A stretch of DNA of 64,000 bases, taken from assembly GCA_040437565.1 (NCBI GenBank), contig JBDOQK010000048.1, forward strand, positions 214,022-278,021, read 5' to 3'. The stretch is from Albugo candida. Lineage: Eukaryota; Oomycota; Peronosporomycetes; Albuginales. The position numbers and the translations under genes were made by a program. Below are positions 8,846 through 21,068 of this stretch, piece after piece. The notes beneath the pieces were generated by a model. That model was not told where the DNA came from and did not search any database. It saw nothing but the letters and a program-made list of their open reading frames with translations. Each line of letters opens with the position of its first letter. Positions within the stretch are counted from its first letter, which is position 1.

Positions 8846-10651
8846 CTATCCAACCAATACGAGTCCAAAAGTCAATCCGAACGCAAGCATCCAAATAGGA
8901 GACAAATCGGTCGCTCCATTGCGCTTGGATCTCGTCGTTGGGACGCTCAACACGTCAGTGGGATATTGAGATGCATCAAAAGAGCGTAGAGCCGGTGTAA
9001 TCGTTTCTTCTTCACTCAATGCCGCTTTTGCTTTGGCCAAAATTGGGAATGTAAAGTTGCCAGTGTCACACTTTTCTTCGGATTTGCACGGCTGACATAT
9101 CTGCACGTAACCGTTCCGTTTGCACCCATTACCGCTTCCGCACTGCTTCACGTTATAATAACACGGCGGATTTCTCGCAGTGAGCTCGTCGAGCGTCGGC
9201 AGAGGTCGGAAATGCGCAATCACATTCGATGGAATTTGCNNNNNNNNNNNNNNNNNNNNNNNNNNNNNNNNNNNNNNNNNNNNNNNNNNNNNNNNNNNNN
9301 NNNNNNNNNNNNNNNNNNNNNNNNNNNNNNNNNNNNNNNACTTTTCTTCGGATTTGCACGGCTGACATATCTGCACGTAACCGTTCCGTTTGCACCCATT
9401 ACCGCTTCCGCACTGCTTCACGTTATAATAACACGGCGGATTTCTCGCAGTGAGCTCGTCGAGCGTCGGCAGAGGTCGGAAATGCGCAATCACATTCGAT
9501 GGAATTTGCAGTGAGCTTTTCGATCGATAGATTTCCGTATACGTCTCAATGACTTTTTGGACACGTTTCGCGTTTGCGGCTTCACTGGTGGCATTCCTCC
9601 AAAACGATAAACCTTGTTCGAACGTGCCGGTTTTATTATCCGCAGCGAATTCGACGTGACTTTCGCTTGCATTACACCAGTCACTAAAGGTTGTAAACGG
9701 TTTTCCCGTACGTTCGTTGAGAATACTTGTGATTCCAACAACATCATCGATCGGCACCCAGCCTAGAATCGAGTATGCAAACGTACAATCTACGCCATTT
9801 GGTGCGACTCCAAGCTCACAAAGTCCAGGTCGACTCGCTTTGCGACAATCTTCTGTTTTCCCGTTCTGATTTGATTTTGTTGAACAGCTGTTTGGGAAGG
9901 AAAACATGAATGCACCAGGATACGGAGCACGCGTGTCGGTGATCGTATTCGCACCAACAAATGGACCCAGATTCGGCTGCCCATTCTCGCCACTGAATTG
10001 GTAACATTCGACGGGAAGTTTGCCCGAGTCGTCTAATGGCTCACACTGACCGTCTTTCATGGGAACCAAAGGACCATACTCGTTCACTTTCCACGACTCT
10101 GCGAATTGGGAAATGGTCTCGTTAGTTTGCACCATTTCAATGCTGTAAAAGACGAGATTTTTCGCTCCATATTTGCGCTCACACCGTTTCGACGGAGGAC
10201 GCTGATGTGAATTGATACATTCAGCCTGCACGAATCGCAAGGCCCCTTCGATGGAAAACGTGTTGACAGTGTCGAGTCCGGCTTGATACGCTTTGGCCAC
10301 GTCGTTCACATTCAGTCGGGTCGATGAAACGAAGCGATCATTCATCAAAACGGGATGCTCATTCTCCACACGACTGTGAACAAATCGCACTTTCTTCATC
10401 TGATACGCATCTCCGGTCGGTTTGACCACATTTCCATCAAGCGGATCGGGAAAGTAGCCGTTTATATCGAGCGCACTTGACTTGATCGAAGAGTTTGGTA
10501 GCTTCTCACTCAGTGTTCCAGAATACAAGCTGCTTGTGGATGAGATCATCGTATTCAGAATTTGACCAGGAACGCAATCCAAGCAGCAGATAAGTACCAT
10601 CGATACGCTTTTAAGCATTCGCTTCGTATTGATTTGAGCTGAAGACGCCAT
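8846..10651 (-). CDS. Cysteine-rich secreted or surface-anchored protein of unknown function
   Basis: The assembled frame is 601 codons; removing the 100-N gap and the 170-base duplicated contig end leaves about 511 residues. A hydrophobic stretch near residues 11-30 (KSVSMVLICCLDCVPG) looks like a signal peptide. The body has many cysteines, several N-glycosylation sequons (NSS, NET, NKT, NAT) and a compact Cys cluster near the C terminus (YYNVKQCGSGNGCKRNGYVQ). The last 20 or so residues are hydrophobic after a small linker (WMLAFGLTFGLVLVG), compatible with a GPI signal or a single C-terminal membrane span. I do not recognise a named family. It looks like the large secreted proteins found across oomycetes, and a cell-surface role is inferred. 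It is convergent with the 6PGL gene, the stops being 163 bases apart. Confidence 0.7.
   Translation of the reverse strand: MASSAQINTKRMLKSVSMVLICCLDCVPGQILNTMISSTSSLYSGTLSEKLPNSSIKSSALDINGYFPDPLDGNVVKPTGDAYQMKKVRFVHSRVENEHPVLMNDRFVSSTRLNVNDVAKAYQAGLDTVNTFSIEGALRFVQAECINSHQRPPSKRCERKYGAKNLVFYSIEMVQTNETISQFAESWKVNEYGPLVPMKDGQCEPLDDSGKLPVECYQFSGENGQPNLGPFVGANTITDTRAPYPGAFMFSFPNSCSTKSNQNGKTEDCRKASRPGLCELGVAPNGVDCTFAYSILGWVPIDDVVGITSILNERTGKPFTTFSDWCNASESHVEFAADNKTGTFEQGLSFWRNATSEAANAKRVQKVIETYTEIYRSKSSLQIPSNVIAHFRPLPTLDELTARNPPCYYNVKQCGSGNGCKRNGYVQICQPCKSEEKXXXXXXXXXXXXXXXXXXXXXXXXXXXXXXXXXXQIPSNVIAHFRPLPTLDELTARNPPCYYNVKQCGSGNGCKRNGYVQICQPCKSEEKCDTGNFTFPILAKAKAALSEEETITPALRSFDASQYPTDVLSVPTTRSKRNGATDLSPIWMLAFGLTFGLVLVG
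9070..9509. repeat. Assembly gap with duplicated contig ends (170 bases)
   Basis: Bases 9070-9239 equal 9340-9509 around 100 N. The offset of 270 keeps the minus-strand frame open, so the Cys cluster of the secreted protein appears twice in the assembled product. This is an artefact. Confidence 0.95.
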
Positions 10652-10854
10652 ATTTTATAATGAGCATCCTCAACATGAAAGTCCACGGCCACATTCTATA
10701 GAATCCCAAAGAGTGGGACTTTGACACAAAATTGAATCTTTAAATCGCTGCGTCATACTCCCGGCATCCAATCCCAAGCTCTACACATTTATATCTGGCT
10801 ATCTTGGACCGGATATTCCCACTCTTCCGGTTGTGACACGTGCAAAGTCCTGTG

Positions 10855-13800
10855 TTACCTGACAACGCGAGTATTGAAAACCCATTCGCGCATATTTTTG
10901 CTTCGATAGTGAGGATACGCTTCCAGAATCTTCTCATAGTTATCGAGCGTGAGACAGAAAACACTGCAAGTATGAAGGGCGATACATGTAGCTGTTCTCG
11001 GAGTTCCAAAGATGAGAGAACGCTCTCCAAAGTACCCAAATGATCCGATGACGCGTTGAGCTTCCGTCGTTTTCACCTGCACTTGTCTTGCTGTGTTTAT
11101 TTCGCCCGAGTTCTTTGCTGGAGGCGCATTGACAGCTGGACTGATCTCTGTCGTTTTTTCAGCAGCATTTCGACTGCTTTCCTCACGCTGTTGCGTCATG
11201 GCCACCATATCGATTGTGGGTCCCTGAATCCAAGCTTTTGACTTGGAAAGACGTGCTTGATCCTGTAGTGTCTTGGCTATTGAGTAAAAGTTGGGGGCTG
11301 CAAGAATGGATTTCTCGAGCATTTTGGTCGCTTTCTGATGATCGCTGTCTTCGGCCAGCGCTGCTGTCAACTCTGGCGTGACTTTGACGATATTCCCTTG
11401 CTTCTCAGCTTCTTGTGCTTCGCGTGACGCAGCTGGCACAGTTGACACTCGGACAATTCTTACGGATACCAGACCGCTCTCAATGATGTACAGACTTCTG
11501 CCCAAGTCTCCGTGCTGAATGATGACGTCATTGGTGACGTAGATCTCGTTCCGCATCGCTGTGACGATGGATTCAGCAAAAGAATACTCACAAGTGTCAA
11601 AAAGTCGAACATTTCGAATGAGATTCCCGTGGACATAGAGAGCAATTCGTCGCTTCACTGAAGCTGTAAGTCCTCGCAGCATCTCTTCCTCATTCATCCC
11701 TTTCGTTTCATGCCAAAGAAGCGAGAAATACGCCTGCATTTGCTTCCAGCTTTGACTTGGAAATTCATGGAAAATCATGTAATGATTCGCCTGCGCTACC
11801 CGCTGCTCAAATTGAGCTCTGCGGCCTACTTCCATTTCAAATATCTTGAAATAAACACCCGAAAGCATACTGAAGACCCCGATCGACAGGAAAATCACGA
11901 CAAGTGTCACGATATTTTCAAAATAGTTCATGGGTAAAATGTCGCCGTAGCAAACGGTTGTGATGGCTCCGATGCTGAAATGCACCGAGCGCGAATATTT
12001 AGATAAGATTGGAAAGTCGTACAGCTCGTCCAGGTTCTTGAGACCGTGAAATGACAGCATTCCCGGGGCCGTAAGCCAGGACGCCATGTTCTGATGCTTA
12101 TAGTAACTCCAGTAAGATGAGCTGTAAAACACACACGCAATCCAATGCGTTCCAATGATGAAATCAAGCATCAATTGCCCGAGATAAAAGTACGTCGGTG
12201 ATAATCTGGCCACTTTACGTTCATACAGCACATAGTATTTGATTTTCTCGTGCAATTGATGCACTTCCAAGCCACGTAACACCTTTGTAACACGGAATGT
12301 CGAAAGAGAGTACAGGAAATGGTCAATGAAAAATGAAGACGTCAGATGTACACGGAACAGGAAGCACGCAAAAGTCGGGACCAATTCGAATGGAAGGATT
12401 GCAATCAAATCGCGGACATAAGACCCGTGTTCGTAATAATTCCGAGTGATTTCTGTGCGATCTGTCACGCGTTCACCTTCACGCAAAAACGTGAAATAAT
12501 TGCGACAGAGAATGAAATTCATAACACTGACAACGTCGATCACTGCGAACTCGATCGCAAACCACATTAGAAATTGAGCTCGGTGATCACTACTGTCCAA
12601 ACGATCTTGAAGAAAACTCGCACGAAAAGGGATCGCGAATATGCAATAATAGTCAACAAGCAGCATGACGATGTCCCATCCGTGTCGAAATTTAGGTGCA
12701 TTCAGAAACGAGGCAAATGTTCGGGTCGGTGGAACAGCCCAAATCAAGTACGGATTCACTCCCGAGTCCTTGCTGGACCCTAATAAGCCTGCGGCCTGTG
12801 GGATTCGAGAGGTATGAAGGGATTGTCTGCGTCCCTGTGAAAGCGCTGGTATGACCGATGCAGCACTCTTCCTAGACATTGTGCGCTGGATTGTGGATTT
12901 GTAAGACTCAATTTGACGCTTGGAGGCGTATTCATTCGCACACGACCATTTGTTCTCAATCTGCTTTACTATTCGTGAGAGATAGACTTCGATTTGGTCC
13001 ATGTTGAGCAAATTCTGCTTCCGTGCTTGTTGAACGTCTCCAAACGAATGTCTGCGTTTCAAACGAGGCTTTGACTCAACTTCCACAATATCAAAGTCAC
13101 ATCGAGCTTTGTTATCGAAACGATACTGTCCCTCGTGATGATTATTCAGTTGTTTACTGATATGATGCCACAACGTATCAATTAATCGAAGAGCCCAAAC
13201 TCGCTTCAGGTGGCGACGCCATCGAACGACTACATCACTAGAAAATCGCACTTTCACCTTCATTTTTCGACACTTTCGCGTACCACCGGATGCTTGCAGT
13301 CTACGGGTCAGATTCGAATTTTGCTTTATTCCACTAACTATCGACTTTAACGTTTTCGGTGCATCCAAAGCCGGGCCCTGCATCAGCCGTCTTTCAGATA
13401 ATGGAAGCGAGGGCGATTCCCTAGTGGACGCTTGACTTTTTTCATAAAGGTCTTTGGACGAGCAAACAAGCCCAAGAATCTCTGCTGCTTCGACTTTAAA
13501 TGTGTCGGGCATCTGATGCACTTTGTGAGTACTGAGACTTACTTTCTTTTGTAGCTTCTCACGCTTTGAAGTAGATCTCCCGCCATCATTTTGTGATCCC
13601 TTCTCTGGGTAAGAGCTTGCCAATTTACTCACAAACACATCGATGGATGAGGAATGAGCTTTGATGCTTCTACCGCTTCGTGGCTCAATATCAGCCCTTG
13701 TCGATTTCACAGACGTCGGAGTATCCGCAGTTTGAGGCTGAATGGAGACGTAATTTTGCTGCTCTAAAGAATTCAATTTGTCATGTGTACCTTCAAAGCC

Positions 13801-16800
13801 ACAATACGTAAGGGAATCGAGTGCTTGCAAATTGATTCCTGTGCCTCCATCAAAGAACCAATCGTCCGATACGGATACGGTGGATCCTTCAGCTCTGGAG
13901 GCGAAATTCTTCATAATGTTCAAATATGACAGAGCTACTCCATGATACTTTTTCTTCAGCCTTGTAACGATTTTATTCTCCAGCTGCATGCGCTGAGCTG
14001 GAGGCCATAAACGCTTCCAATTATTCTGATTCAGAACTAATAACTGCGAACTATGAGCAGCTCGCAGGGATGCTAGACGAACGGAGTTAGGCAGGAAGAA
14101 AGAGAACTCGCCAAACATATCCCCGGGACTGAGTGCCGCAAAAATCAAGCGAGATCTTGGCGCAAAAATCTCACCACAGCCATCCTTCAATATGTATACA
14201 TTTCTTCCTGCACAAGTCGCGTCCACAATTACATCACCTTGGAGGTAAATTTCGAGTGTCAAAACTGAGGCGACGGCCTCGACTTGGGCATTGGTGAGCA
14301 TATCAAACTCTGGTAAGGCTCGAACGAAATCCCCATACAGCTCTTCAAAGAGCTGAATATGCAGCGATGGAGGCAGTAAGTCGAAAACTTCATGTGGAAT
14401 TAATTGAAGATAGCATTTCGACTTGTACTCGAGACTGGCCATCGCATGTCGACGCAACGCTGAGGGAAGGTTTCGACGTTTGGCATATTGCTCAAAACTC
14501 TCGACACGCTCATGCTGCTCTTTCGAAGCTTTGTCCAGAGTTATGATCAAAGTGCTAATTCGACCGATAACTTGCCCGATAAAGATCCATCCCAAAATGC
14601 ATATGAAAATAGAGAACACCGTTTCTAAAAAATTTCGAGCCACAATGTCACCAAAGCAATCGACTGTGAACTATTCAGAGCAGACGAATAAGAGAGAGCT
14701 TGTGGAGAAGTCAAGACATCACGTACCGTTGACAAGCACCAATACATTGCTCGTAGATAATGTATCGAAATCGAATCTGGGTATTCCAAAAGAATCGAAT
14801 CCACATTCACCCAGCTCTGGTCCGCGATACCGTGTTTCAGCTGAAGTACACCGAGCATGTAATATAAACTTGCGACGTAATGAGCCGTGGATAGAAAAAT
14901 GATGAAAAATTTGAATAAATCAAAAAGACTTGACGCCATTGTGCTTCCATGCATATACTCCTCCTGAATCTTTTTTTGGACGTTGTTGACAAAGTCGCTG
15001 AGTTGGGGACTTCGCAATAATCTCGGGAGACGAGCTACAGTCGCCAAATAATAGTTGTTTCCGACATAATAGATCGGCAGCATACTCCAGCAGTCGAGTG
15101 TAAACCATCCTTTTTTCCTGTATCGCTGTCGTATCAAAACGGGATCGAGAATTTTCTCTCGATATTCAGTATAGCCAAAGCGTTTGAGCTTCCAGTAAAT
15201 GTCCAGGTACAAACAGAAATCGCATGAATAATCGATAATTGTGAGTTTGAGCATTGTAGAAGATGATGGTTGTGGCAAGAATGCGAGTCGGAACACAATT
15301 TGATAAAAGTTGTACACGACAATCGCTGTAATAACGCGATGCCAATAGACCACAAAAGTGCTCTTTGGGTCGAAAATAACTGACCTGCTGGTGCCCACAT
15401 TCGTCCCTACATTCGAAGGCCGAAGCTTTGGCGTCACATTTCGTAAAATATGGTTCAGACTCGTTTGTATCCAGGCTGTAAACGATAAAGATATGACTCG
15501 TGACTTGGACGCTAAAAACGAGCTTCGAGCATTTTGACTCATTCCGCATTGCCTTGTGATTTTCGGATACTTTATCAAATTCTGCCCAATCTTTTTCAAA
15601 ATCTCTTTTTCTTCCGCCACGTACCCATTGATTGCATAGTAGACGTCAGCAAAAACACTTGGGTATTTTTGTACAAGGTTTAGAAAATCTTGTCGCTGGA
15701 TAACTGTAATCTGAACTCCAGATACTGCTCGCGCGCTGAATTGATATAAATGTCTCTGTGACAAGATACTCTCTTCACCGAAACAATCTCCACGTTTCAG
15801 AAAAGTGATGGGAACAGAGAAGCGATCAAAATCCGCTCTTTGATCGAAACTTGCGCGGGGAGTTGCAAAAATATGTCGATTCGACTTGTGGCCAATTTTT
15901 AAAGCTTTAGGGCCTTTGGTGAAATGGGTGCTTGCCAATGTCACCGCATTACGTTTGTGTCCGCTTGTTGTGTGATTGTTCTCACTTTTGCGTTGGAAAT
16001 AGCCTCGGATACCGCTAGCTGGATATCGCGTGCTCGATGAAAGAGCATGAGATGACAATGCGCCCAAATTTGCCAAAAGTTCCACTTCACCGGTCTGAAC
16101 GATAAACATGGCTGACGCCATATGCTCTGCACGCATGATAACAACATTTCGAAGAAAAATCTGTGTCTTTGCTACTTGAGCTAATTCTTGGAGCACAATC
16201 CCCTCCATTCCATACAACGTGTCACAAGCGAGTGATCGGAAGGAATGAGAATGTTTTAAATCATCTGCGTAGATGGAAGCACAAACACGTTTTCTCTGTG
16301 AAGGCGGAAAATGTTCTTCCATCTCGTCTTCATCAAGCGCGCTACCATTAAGCTTCCACATTGTCGCATAATACTGGCGGATAATCGCTTTGGTAGAGCT
16401 AGATACTTGCGTCATTGTTAAAAGTGTAAGGTTCTGTCGCTCCAAGCGTTCGCGGCGAACAGCTTCGAGAATGTTGACTTGAGACAAAGCGCTTGTGATA
16501 ATAGAGCCCATCAAATAACATACGATGGCGCCCATGAAAATCCAAATGCTTCCAACAATTGTTTCCTCGGTCGAAAAAGACACGATATCGCCAAAGCCGA
16601 CAGTGGATATCAATACTATGCTCCAGTAATACGAGCGCGTGAATGGAGAATCAATTTTATATGTGCTCTGATCATACAGATACCACGAACAGTTTCCATG
16701 TACGCTTGCATCTCCAAGACAACTATACGCGGATGAGACTTGGACATTCTCATCGCGATGGTAGCTGAACTTGTCAGAAGCCATGTAGAATAGACTTCCC

Positions 16801-19566
16801 GCTAACATTGTCATGGCGAGACAGAAGATCGTCGCGTTGATCAGAAATTGAAGTGCGGTCGAAATCCCGGAATCCAACATGAGCTTCCGAATCTTATATT
16901 TAAGATGACGGACCCGGATCAGCTTCAGCAAACGGACAAATCGAAGGGAATTCACAACATTCACCGGCAATTTTTCTTTGTCTAGAACGTCCCAAATCAG
17001 CGGTAGCGGAATGTTAGCCGCCACATCGGCCAAGTAGCCTTCCGTCTCAAGATAGTGCTCGAAAATGTTTCTGTGCTCGATAATCAACCCAGCCTCGCTA
17101 GAAATCTGTGTAAAGTCGTGAATACTGTGAACCAATATATTGTTATTTTGTCTCGTAGGCGCATGTGTCGACCGAACAAAACAACGAGAGCGAAAGTAGA
17201 GATCTAAAAGGAAGAAACCTTCGACCGCAACGTTCCAATAAAATTCAAATACCCTGACGTAATGTACAAACGCGCTTCGTAATGATGATCTTGATTCATT
17301 CAATAAGCCAAATTCTCGTTCAAATGCAATGTAATAAGGCACCTGTAGTACTATATAGCACATAAGAACGCATTCCGCCACAAGCCAATTCTTTTGAAAC
17401 TTGGAATGAGGAAGTCTCCATGTAGCTATACCACTCAAAGCGGATCCAAAATCCTTGAACATTTTACCCTGTCTTCCACGCATTGCGTTAGATTCTTTCA
17501 GCGGTACTCCGGCTGAAGCTTTTCTGACTGCAGATGCTTTGTCATTTCGCAACATTCCGGATCGTTCTGGTTCAATAGAGTTTGGAACTGCATTTTTGTC
17601 TTGCAGTGCGGTGGCATAAGATACGCGTGGGAAATGCTCATAGAGAGTTTGTTTGAATGCAAGGCGAGGCAAGAGCCAAACTTCACAAAAAGAGTCAGCC
17701 ACCAGATAATGAGACGATTTTGACTTTTGAGCCAGTGCATGCTCTGCATACGTGCTGCCTGCAATCAAACGGCCACAATCATCCATATTTTCATCTTGCA
17801 CACGAATTTCACCCGACGACACTATGAGCATTTCTTCCGGTTCGCCATACTTGAGAATCGACTGGTTCGGTACAAAGCAGTCCCATCGTAAGCCTGCCAA
17901 AACAGAGCGCAAAAAAGCTCCATGACGGTTTTTGAAAAGAGTTATCTATAAGAATAATCATCACATTTGTATACAGATCCAAAAACAAGCGTGTGATACC
18001 TTTTCCAAATGCTTATATTTTACGAAATTCGCGCACCTCATTCGATATTGCTCCGGAAGATTCGATAATATAAGCTCTTCCTCGACTCCGTGACGTGTTC
18101 GCTGCATGTAACGAAAATACGTATTAAGATCAGCTGTCAATTGATTTGAGATTTTCCGCGACGACGTAAACTGTTGAGAACAATCTAAGCCGAAAAATTT
18201 CAGGAATCAACGCAATTCAAACCTTCATCATTTGTGCGAGTCGAGTTGTGATGTTGATATGCATATTGGCGTCAATGTAGCTAAAGTGGAAAGAGCATGC
18301 TGTCCCGATTGCAGTTGCCCATAAACCCGCTACAAACTGTATAAATATTCGGTAGTTTGTTTCCAGCATTGTCGTTGGAATCAGGTCTCCTTGTCCTAAC
18401 GTTGTGACTGTCTTGCATCCCCAATACATGGATCGAAGATACTTTCGCCAAAAAGATCCTTTTTCCAGATTATCTCGCAGCACCCAGGACCCCGGGTACG
18501 GGTCATTAGAGCACCAGGTAAAGTTCAGACCACATTCAATATGTGCGATGAGCATGTAACCTGATCCAGCCAAATGTGCAAGATATATTCCAAGCACAGT
18601 GAGATAGACCAACATTGCGGTGGTGCTGAAAGACAATAGCTGAACAAGTGTGGAAGTCCCGCTTCTACTCAGGATGACACGATTAAACCTTCTAGGGAGG
18701 TGGTATGCTGCTTGAATGAATCGAATCAAACCCATGATATGCATCAGATTGAGATCTGAAAGAAACACGGCTTCCCAAGGAAGTATATCGGCCAATATGA
18801 CAAAAAGGGCCAATTTTGATTGCGTACTTGACTCTCTCTCTACAAAAGTCGACTGCTGTAAGGAATTGGATCCATAAACAAAGCTGTGTTGGTTGATAGA
18901 CGTAATCGCATCTTTACTTTCGCCTGTTGAGTATTCACTTGATGCACTGCTAGTGGTATCAAATAGCTCACTTGAAATCGGATGCAATTTGAACCTTGCC
19001 AGCAAGCCATGTACTTTTTTAAAAAAGAATTTGATCTCTCTGCGCCACGCAATCGCTCGAATCACACAACCCATTGTGTCGGACAATAAGAATACTTTGT
19101 TCGCAAAAGTCAAAGATGCTGTTGTTTCTTCAAACAAAGGATCGAAAAAAAAACCAACTCGGAATGGAACTACTACAAGTATGTAGATTGTATCGACGAA
19201 ACTCCATAACGCGAAGAATGGCTCCTTCCTTCGTTTTATGTACATATGAGCTTTGTTTTCGAATTTGATGAAAATCGATTTCGAAATTTGCAAAAGCGGT
19301 GCGCTTATACTTGGACATGAATAATTGAAGATAGTTCTCACCCTGTGCGCACCAAGAGAGCGATCTTCAGAGTGTTGATGTCCATTTCGAGCTTCTACCG
19401 GTGCAATGATCCCAGCATCCGAGGATCTATGCTTTATTCGAGCTTTCGACATCATCCAACTACCTTTTCCTCCAACTAATGTAGGCAGCGCTGGTGTCAC
19501 CTGTTTTTTTCGATTTAGGTAAGATTGATCCAATATTGACGAAGGCGGACCCTTTCGTGCAGACAT
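10855..19566 (-). CDS. Giant single-chain channel: four voltage-gated-like modules, each with a cyclic-nucleotide-binding domain
   Basis: Exons on the minus strand: 19566-18223, 18170-18000, 17945-14727 and 14670-10855, about 2,849 residues. The three introns are GT-AG, 52-56 bases, all phase 0, and each junction restores a channel or CNBD landmark (the third rebuilds MYWCLST/FTVDCFGDI). Four modules of S1-S6 plus C-linker plus CNBD follow one another. Module 1: pore TTLGQGDL at 388-395, CNBD about 517-611. Module 2: S4 LRFVRLLKLIRVRH near 839, pore STVGFGDI at 952-959, CNBD about 1086-1276 with a long insert. Module 3: pore TVDCFGDI near 1580, CNBD about 1702-1812. A long Ser/basic linker follows, then module 4: pore TTVCYGDI near 2486, CNBD about 2600-2849. 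Family knowledge: EAG/CNG/HCN-type channels are tetramers of one such module. One chain could therefore form a whole pore like Nav/Cav channels. Only CNBD4 has a canonical phosphate cassette (FGERSLIFGTPRTATC). Confidence 0.85.
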
Positions 19567-20441
19567 TATATTGCGTTAGAAAAACGAGCCAAATCCTGAT
19601 GTATTTATAGGATCCCCTACAGCCGAAGGTAGCATTTTCAAGTTTGAATACAATGTGACGCCTTCATGCGTTCAATCGTCCGGACAAACCAAGATGACGA
19701 CAAAACAAATTACGTTTCTATTTTGCAGCTAGTAAAACGTAGCAATTTCTCAGCTATTGGTGTCAATCTTTGATGCACAGAGAACTTCGGTGTCAGAACT
19801 TTATCACGTCCGTTTAATGGTAACACAGGATGCTCCATCACTCTTTGCATGCGCTGATGACGGCATTAAAAACGCAGCAAATGCCTCTGCAAATAATCTA
19901 TCAAGATGTGCCCTTCTTTGGGCGGTATACGAGTAGTGCTCCGTCGCAGTAGCGTTAGGCATACTTTGGTACGGGGTGAGCTCGCTACAAGTCGTCTTAT
20001 TAAAATGCCAGGTCTTGTAAGGTAAGCATTCGCTGGTCAACAATTCATGACTTAAATGCGATCTCACGTGCGGGATCAGGTATGATGGAGAGTACCCAAG
20101 TGAGCAGCGAGGGTCGATGACAGGCAGCATTATCACGCATGCTGCGACAGTATTACGCTATCTTCCATGCAGAGCCCTTTTCGATGACCTAGGATGCCCA
20201 GGATGAAGAGCAAGAGTGTGTATGAATTCCGGTCGGTAGGAGAATAGAGACCAATTGAGGAACATTGACTAGCGCTTCACACAAGATAAGATAAAGCATC
20301 TGGTGGCTCCAACAGATCGTCATGAAGAGAATCACAAGCAATTTTTGACTTGCTGAATCAAAATCGGCCGATGAATATTTATTGATTTTCGAAAACCTTT
20401 GCAAAATACAGAATATATATATATAATTAAGAGCGGGGGAG
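19567..20441 (-). other. Upstream region of the channel gene with a possible small gene
   Basis: This should hold the channel promoter. Two minus-strand frames occur: 20189-20404 (71 codons, with hydrophobic stretches such as LLVILFMTICW) and 19804-20136 (110 codons, with NKT and NAT sequons). They could be exons of one small secreted or membrane protein, but I cannot find a convincing splice pair linking them. An AT microsatellite lies near 20414-20425. Confidence 0.25.
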
Positions 20442-21068
20442 TCATATTTCGACTCTGTTGATCAAGACTTCATAATCGTCGACAGTGGTGGGTGATTCAA
20501 TTTCCGCTTTCTGCTGAATCTCTTCCTCATACGTCTCAGAACCCATTGATTTCAGCTTATTCAATGCGACATGATTCTCAATCGCGTCATACCACAAGTC
20601 TTGGTTAGTGTCGGTCCCACAGTCGACGTACAAGTCGCGTCCATTCTCCAGCCTTATGCATAGACCGAAATTCCGTCCGCCCCACGTAATGACAGAAACA
20701 ACCGCGGAAGATTTGATGGCCTGACTTTCGGGTTTGTTGTCATGTCTCCATGACAAAACGCCCTGATCCAATATCATGTAACGTTTTTTCCAGGTCGTAA
20801 AGATCTCACCGCGTTTTCGAAGGTATCCGCTCAATTTCGGCGCTTTTTCCTCAAGACGCTTTATTTTTGCCGAAAATGTTTCAGATCGTAGCCGCAAAAC
20901 TGTAGCATTCATATGTAATCGATTACTTGGTCGCTTCTGATTTTGTGGGAATTGAGCTATGATACAAGCAGATGTTACATACAAATTGGATGAGTTGTCA
21001 CGCAGGGATGTTACAACGCATATGTCCCTTGTGATTGGACGATATACGACGAGTTTTGGTGAGTTCAT
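20442..21068 (-). CDS. Pleckstrin-homology (PH) domain protein
   Basis: A 208-residue frame. The PH domain spans about residues 78-172: it opens with KLSGYLRKRGEIFTTWKKRY, the typical first strands (GxLxKRG...WKKRWFxL), continues with MILDQGVLSW, and closes with the helix around DLWYDAIENHVAL with its conserved Trp. PH domains bind phosphoinositides or protein partners at membranes. The basic residues in the first two strands (KRG, WKKRY) are those that often contact phosphoinositide headgroups. The first 52 residues show no domain, and a second ATG at residue 53 (LHMNATVL) may be the real start. The C-terminal tail is acidic. A regulatory adaptor role is inferred. Confidence 0.8.
   Translation of the reverse strand: MNSPKLVVYRPITRDICVVTSLRDNSSNLYVTSACIIAQFPQNQKRPSNRLHMNATVLRLRSETFSAKIKRLEEKAPKLSGYLRKRGEIFTTWKKRYMILDQGVLSWRHDNKPESQAIKSSAVVSVITWGGRNFGLCIRLENGRDLYVDCGTDTNQDLWYDAIENHVALNKLKSMGSETYEEEIQQKAEIESPTTVDDYEVLINRVEI

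Noticed and set aside
9070-9509. Apparent tandem repeat of a Cys-rich domain
   Set aside because: Identical 170-base copies around a 100-N run; contig overlap artefact.
10740-11039. 99-codon minus frame at the end of the channel gene
   Set aside because: It is another phase of the CNBD4 coding sequence; the channel frame carries the motif.
14423-14902. 159-codon + frame across the third channel intron
   Set aside because: Antisense to the module 3 pore and intron; no motif.
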